Below are positions 61,760 through 64,000 of a stretch of 64,000 nucleotides of DNA, in pieces. Made by a program: the position numbers and the translations under genes. Source of the DNA: Ralstonia pickettii (GTDB lineage Bacteria > Pseudomonadota > Gammaproteobacteria > Burkholderiales > Burkholderiaceae); the NCBI RefSeq assembly GCF_016466415.2, contig NZ_CP066772.2, positions 868,001 to 932,000 of the forward strand. The letters run 5' to 3'. Numbering within the stretch: position 1 is the stretch's first letter; each line of letters opens with the position of its first letter. The notes under the pieces were generated by a model, which made no database searches, was not told the origin of the DNA, and worked only from the letters and a program-made list of their open reading frames with translations.

Positions 61760-63175
61760 TTACGGCATCAGATCGCGCGCGCGCTCGGCAATCACGTCTT
61801 GTGTGTCGTCGATCCAGCGGGCCGGGAAGGGCTGCGAGAGCAGGTAGCCCTGGATCACGTCGCACCGGCAGGCGCGCAAGGCATGGAGCTGTGCGGCGGT
61901 TTCCACGCGCGTTGCGATGACGGGCACGCCCGCACCATGCGCGGCAGTCACCAGGCGTTGCAGCACCGTGTGATCGCTCGCGTTGCTCACTGCGTTGACG
62001 ATCGCCTGGTCGAGCTTGACCTGAACGGGGCGGAACGTTGCCAGGCAATCGAGGCTGTGCGCGGTGGCTCCAAAGTCTTCCACCGCCACGCGCGCGCCGC
62101 AAGCGTGCAGGGCTTCCACCGCTTTCTGCGCCGAGCCGTTGGCACGGTGCAGCGTGTGTTCCGATATCTCGAAGACAAGCCGGGTGGTCGGCACCGCGTG
62201 GCGCACGGCAATGTCGCGCACGACGTCGCTCAATTGCGGATCGAGCAGCTGTGCAACCGACAGGTTGACGGCTGCATGCACGCCCGGCTGATGCCGGCTG
62301 TTGCGTCCCGCGCGCTCGGATTCCTCGCGCAGCAGTCCGGCCAGCATCTGGGCTGCGCTGTCGAGCACCCAGTGGCCCACCTCGCGAATGTCGCCGGTCT
62401 GCTCCAGGATCGGCAGAAAATCCGCCGGTGCCACGCCTCCCAGCTCGGGTGAGCTCCAGCGCAGCAAGAATTCGTAGCCGACGATCCGTCCGTCGGTCAG
62501 GCTCAGTTGTGGCTGCAGGTTCAGGCTGAACTGGCGGCGTGCAAGCGCGTGGCGCAGTTGGGCGGCCAGGCGCGGGTGCTCGGCGATGGCGTCGTATCCG
62601 TCGGCGCGGGCGACGTTGGTGCCCGTGCCTGGGGGCATGGCCGCCGGGGCATACAGCGCGGGGCTTGGTTCGGCACCGTGCTGAACACCATAGAGTGCCC
62701 GGTCGGCCTGTTCAATCAGCCGTGCCGCATCGGAGGGCATGCCCTCGAAAAGCGTCATGCCGATACTGCAAGAGCAGACCAGCTCGTAACCATGCGTGAT
62801 GAAAGGTCGCGTGAGTGCCGCAGAAATCCGCCGCGCCAGATCATGTACATCCTGTGCCGAGACGAAGTCTGGGCAGGCAACGGCAAAAGTCTCGGGGCCG
62901 ATGCGCCCGACGATGGGTGCGTTGCCATCCGCGGCGGGCACGCTCAGCGCCTCAAGCCGCGATGCACATTCGGCGATGACCTCCCGCGCTGCCAAGGGCC
63001 CGAGCGTGTTGGTCGCCTCGGCAAAATGGTCGAAGCCGATCAGCAGCAGGGCGCCGATTGCATCCTGGCGTGCGGGCTGAGGCATGGCAGCCAGCAATTG
63101 GACGAATCGCCCGCGGTCGGGCAATCCGGAGATGGGATCCAGACTCGATGGCGCGGCAGACCTTGCGCGGCTCAT
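61760..63175 (-). CDS. GGDEF-EAL protein with degenerate cyclase site
   Basis: A 471-aa protein without membrane helices. The GGDEF domain (10-165) has I-G-P-E-T-F where GGDEF should be, so it cannot cyclise GTP. The EAL domain (about 200-460) keeps Glu in G-Y-E-F-L-L-R-W, Asn in V-N-L-S, Glu in F-E-I-S-E-H and Lys in V-K-L-D-Q. The metal-binding Asp-Asp pair, however, is Glu-Asp (E-D-F-G). It may be a weak phosphodiesterase or a c-di-GMP sensor. The start is the ATG at 63175. Confidence 0.92.
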   Translation of the reverse strand: MSRARSAAPSSLDPISGLPDRGRFVQLLAAMPQPARQDAIGALLLIGFDHFAEATNTLGPLAAREVIAECASRLEALSVPAADGNAPIVGRIGPETFAVACPDFVSAQDVHDLARRISAALTRPFITHGYELVCSCSIGMTLFEGMPSDAARLIEQADRALYGVQHGAEPSPALYAPAAMPPGTGTNVARADGYDAIAEHPRLAAQLRHALARRQFSLNLQPQLSLTDGRIVGYEFLLRWSSPELGGVAPADFLPILEQTGDIREVGHWVLDSAAQMLAGLLREESERAGRNSRHQPGVHAAVNLSVAQLLDPQLSDVVRDIAVRHAVPTTRLVFEISEHTLHRANGSAQKAVEALHACGARVAVEDFGATAHSLDCLATFRPVQVKLDQAIVNAVSNASDHTVLQRLVTAAHGAGVPVIATRVETAAQLHALRACRCDVIQGYLLSQPFPARWIDDTQDVIAERARDLMP

Positions 63176-63307
63176 AAATGGGGATCGTCCTGCAAATACC
63201 TTTAAAACGGAAATGCGTGCGCTCGGGGCGCCGTCAATTGTAATGCTTTGTCACAGGTAAGCCTGCGGCATCATAAGCCTAAAGGCAGCCATGATGGCCG
63301 TTTCCCA

Positions 63308-63377
63308 GCATCTTTTTGCGTGGATCAGGCGAACGCCTTTAACGTTTAACGCTAATTAATTCTGATCAAAAAGATGC
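63308..63377. repeat. Large inverted repeat in the 63.2-63.4 kb gap
   Basis: GCATCTTTTTG...GATCAG (63308-63328, with a 4-base bulge) pairs with CTGATCAAAAAGATGC (63362-63377). The loop holds tandem TTTAACG and ATTAATT. The PilZ gene ends just downstream on the minus strand. It might be a transcript-end structure or a protein-binding site. Confidence 0.5.
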
Positions 63378-63399
63378 GAATATCAGTGCTGTTTCCACG

Positions 63400-64000
63400 T
63401 TACACCATGCGCTGCCCACCCCAAAGCAACTGTTCATAGATAAAGCACTGCAGCAGCATCTTTTGGGCGGCGACCAACTCGACGAATTCCACGCCATATT
63501 GATACACGTTGGGCAGGTCGGCCGGTTTTTCACTGCGCACCAGCGCAGCAGCCACCAGTTCGGAATGGTAGTCGCGCGTTTTCACCCGGAAGCGCAGACG
63601 CGCAGGCGCGCCGCTCACTTCCAGCCGATGCGCCGAGCGGAACGACGCGCCCGTGGTGCTGATGTCGGAGATATGGATCATGCGTGGCGGGTCGCCGCTC
63701 ACCAGCATCTTGCCGACCACGTTGGCGCGCACGCGCAGCGATTTGCGCAACGCGCGGTTCTTGATCCGCCGCGGCGGCGACAACACGACGTATTCGAACG
63801 GGATGCGGCTTACCGCCATGACCGTGCATTCGAAAGTGGCGATGCCCTCGCCCGAGAATGCGTGAACGTCCACCAATTCATCCTTGACCGGCATGACTGC
63901 GCGGCCGCCGTCGATGGGCATGGTGATGAGCAGGTGGCGCTGCGGGCTGTAGCCTATTACCCGCGCGGTGCCCTTGGTTTGCCCGGCGCCTGCGGTCAGG
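63400..64000 (-). CDS. PilZ-domain (YcgR-like flagellar brake) protein, N-terminus outside window
   Basis: The frame ending at 63400 stays open to the window end, so the ATG at 63921 is internal. The visible 200 residues hold the end of the YcgR N-terminal domain (A-R-V-I-G-Y-S-P-Q-R, M-P-I-D) and a C-terminal PilZ domain. The PilZ domain binds c-di-GMP through R-K-S-L-R (RxxxR) and D-I-S-T-T-G (D/NxSxxG), both intact. YcgR-type proteins slow flagella or regulate surface functions. The EAL gene lies downstream on the same strand. Confidence 0.88.
   Translation of the reverse strand, partial: LTAGAGQTKGTARVIGYSPQRHLLITMPIDGGRAVMPVKDELVDVHAFSGEGIATFECTVMAVSRIPFEYVVLSPPRRIKNRALRKSLRVRANVVGKMLVSGDPPRMIHISDISTTGASFRSAHRLEVSGAPARLRFRVKTRDYHSELVAAALVRSEKPADLPNVYQYGVEFVELVAAQKMLLQCFIYEQLLWGGQRMV

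Noticed and set aside
63400-63921. Complete 173-aa gene starting at 63921
   Set aside because: The frame continues open to the window edge with YcgR-like sequence, so the ATG at 63921 is internal and the gene is partial.

Overview
The window is GC-rich (well above 60 percent by eye), uses GC-ending codons throughout, and carries gene families typical of the Burkholderiales. Gene content (assimilatory nitrate operon, cydAB with a GbsR-type regulator, CruR-headed copper operon, entericidin, an SPFH/DUF4178/SpeD cluster) suggests a Ralstonia chromosome, perhaps of the R. pickettii group. The genus is an inference from gene content, not a database match. I saw no tRNA, rRNA, CRISPR array, transposase or intact prophage.

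1-9.6 kb: end of a PEBP-family gene, DUF1304 and a dienelactone hydrolase. Then comes a stand-alone phage-P4-type immunity leader (promoter, seqA, terminator, C4 antisense RNA, seqC) driving a 30-aa leader peptide and a 90-aa protein. After it lies a divergent polyamine/membrane cluster. On the minus strand are a membrane-bound spermidine-synthase-like protein and a Tat-exported FAD oxidoreductase. On the plus strand are DUF350, an SPFH-SHOCT protein, a zinc-ribbon DUF4178 protein, a Gly-rich membrane peptide and SpeD.

9.6-19.8 kb: GAF-GGDEF cyclase, fumC, mdtD, a UvrD-type helicase behind a LexA box, YnfA, a 5'-truncated PfkB kinase, TraB/GumN and a lone AAA ATPase.

19.9-29.8 kb: copper operon (cruR, TonB receptor, BNR-repeat protein, thioredoxin-like protein), a candidate small RNA, a frameshifted tauE/safE beside a LysR gene, an acyl-CoA synthetase and DUF1488.

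30-39.8 kb: accessory region with small membrane proteins, a serine hydrolase, a deletion chimera of an S53 and an S10 peptidase, a 43-aa lipoprotein, azoR with a divergent LysR, an EmrB-type exporter, an MpaB-family protein and two less characterised genes.

39.9-52.8 kb: respiration and nitrogen. cydAB is transcribed after a GbsR/MarR regulator with an inverted repeat in its promoter. A sigma-54 promoter and terminator leader precede the assimilatory operon: nitrate transporter, nirB, nirD, FAD electron-transfer protein and nitrate reductase. A REP-like hairpin element interrupts this operon.

52.8-64 kb: DUF2239-MATE operon with a repeated 8-bp operator-like motif on its promoter, an MFS exporter, two divergent phospholipase-D-family genes (clsA and a lipoprotein homologue), entericidin, a chemotaxis receptor, a GGDEF-EAL protein and the 3' part of a PilZ gene that runs off the window. 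The c-di-GMP genes at 9.6 kb, 61.8 kb and 63.4 kb are not one operon.
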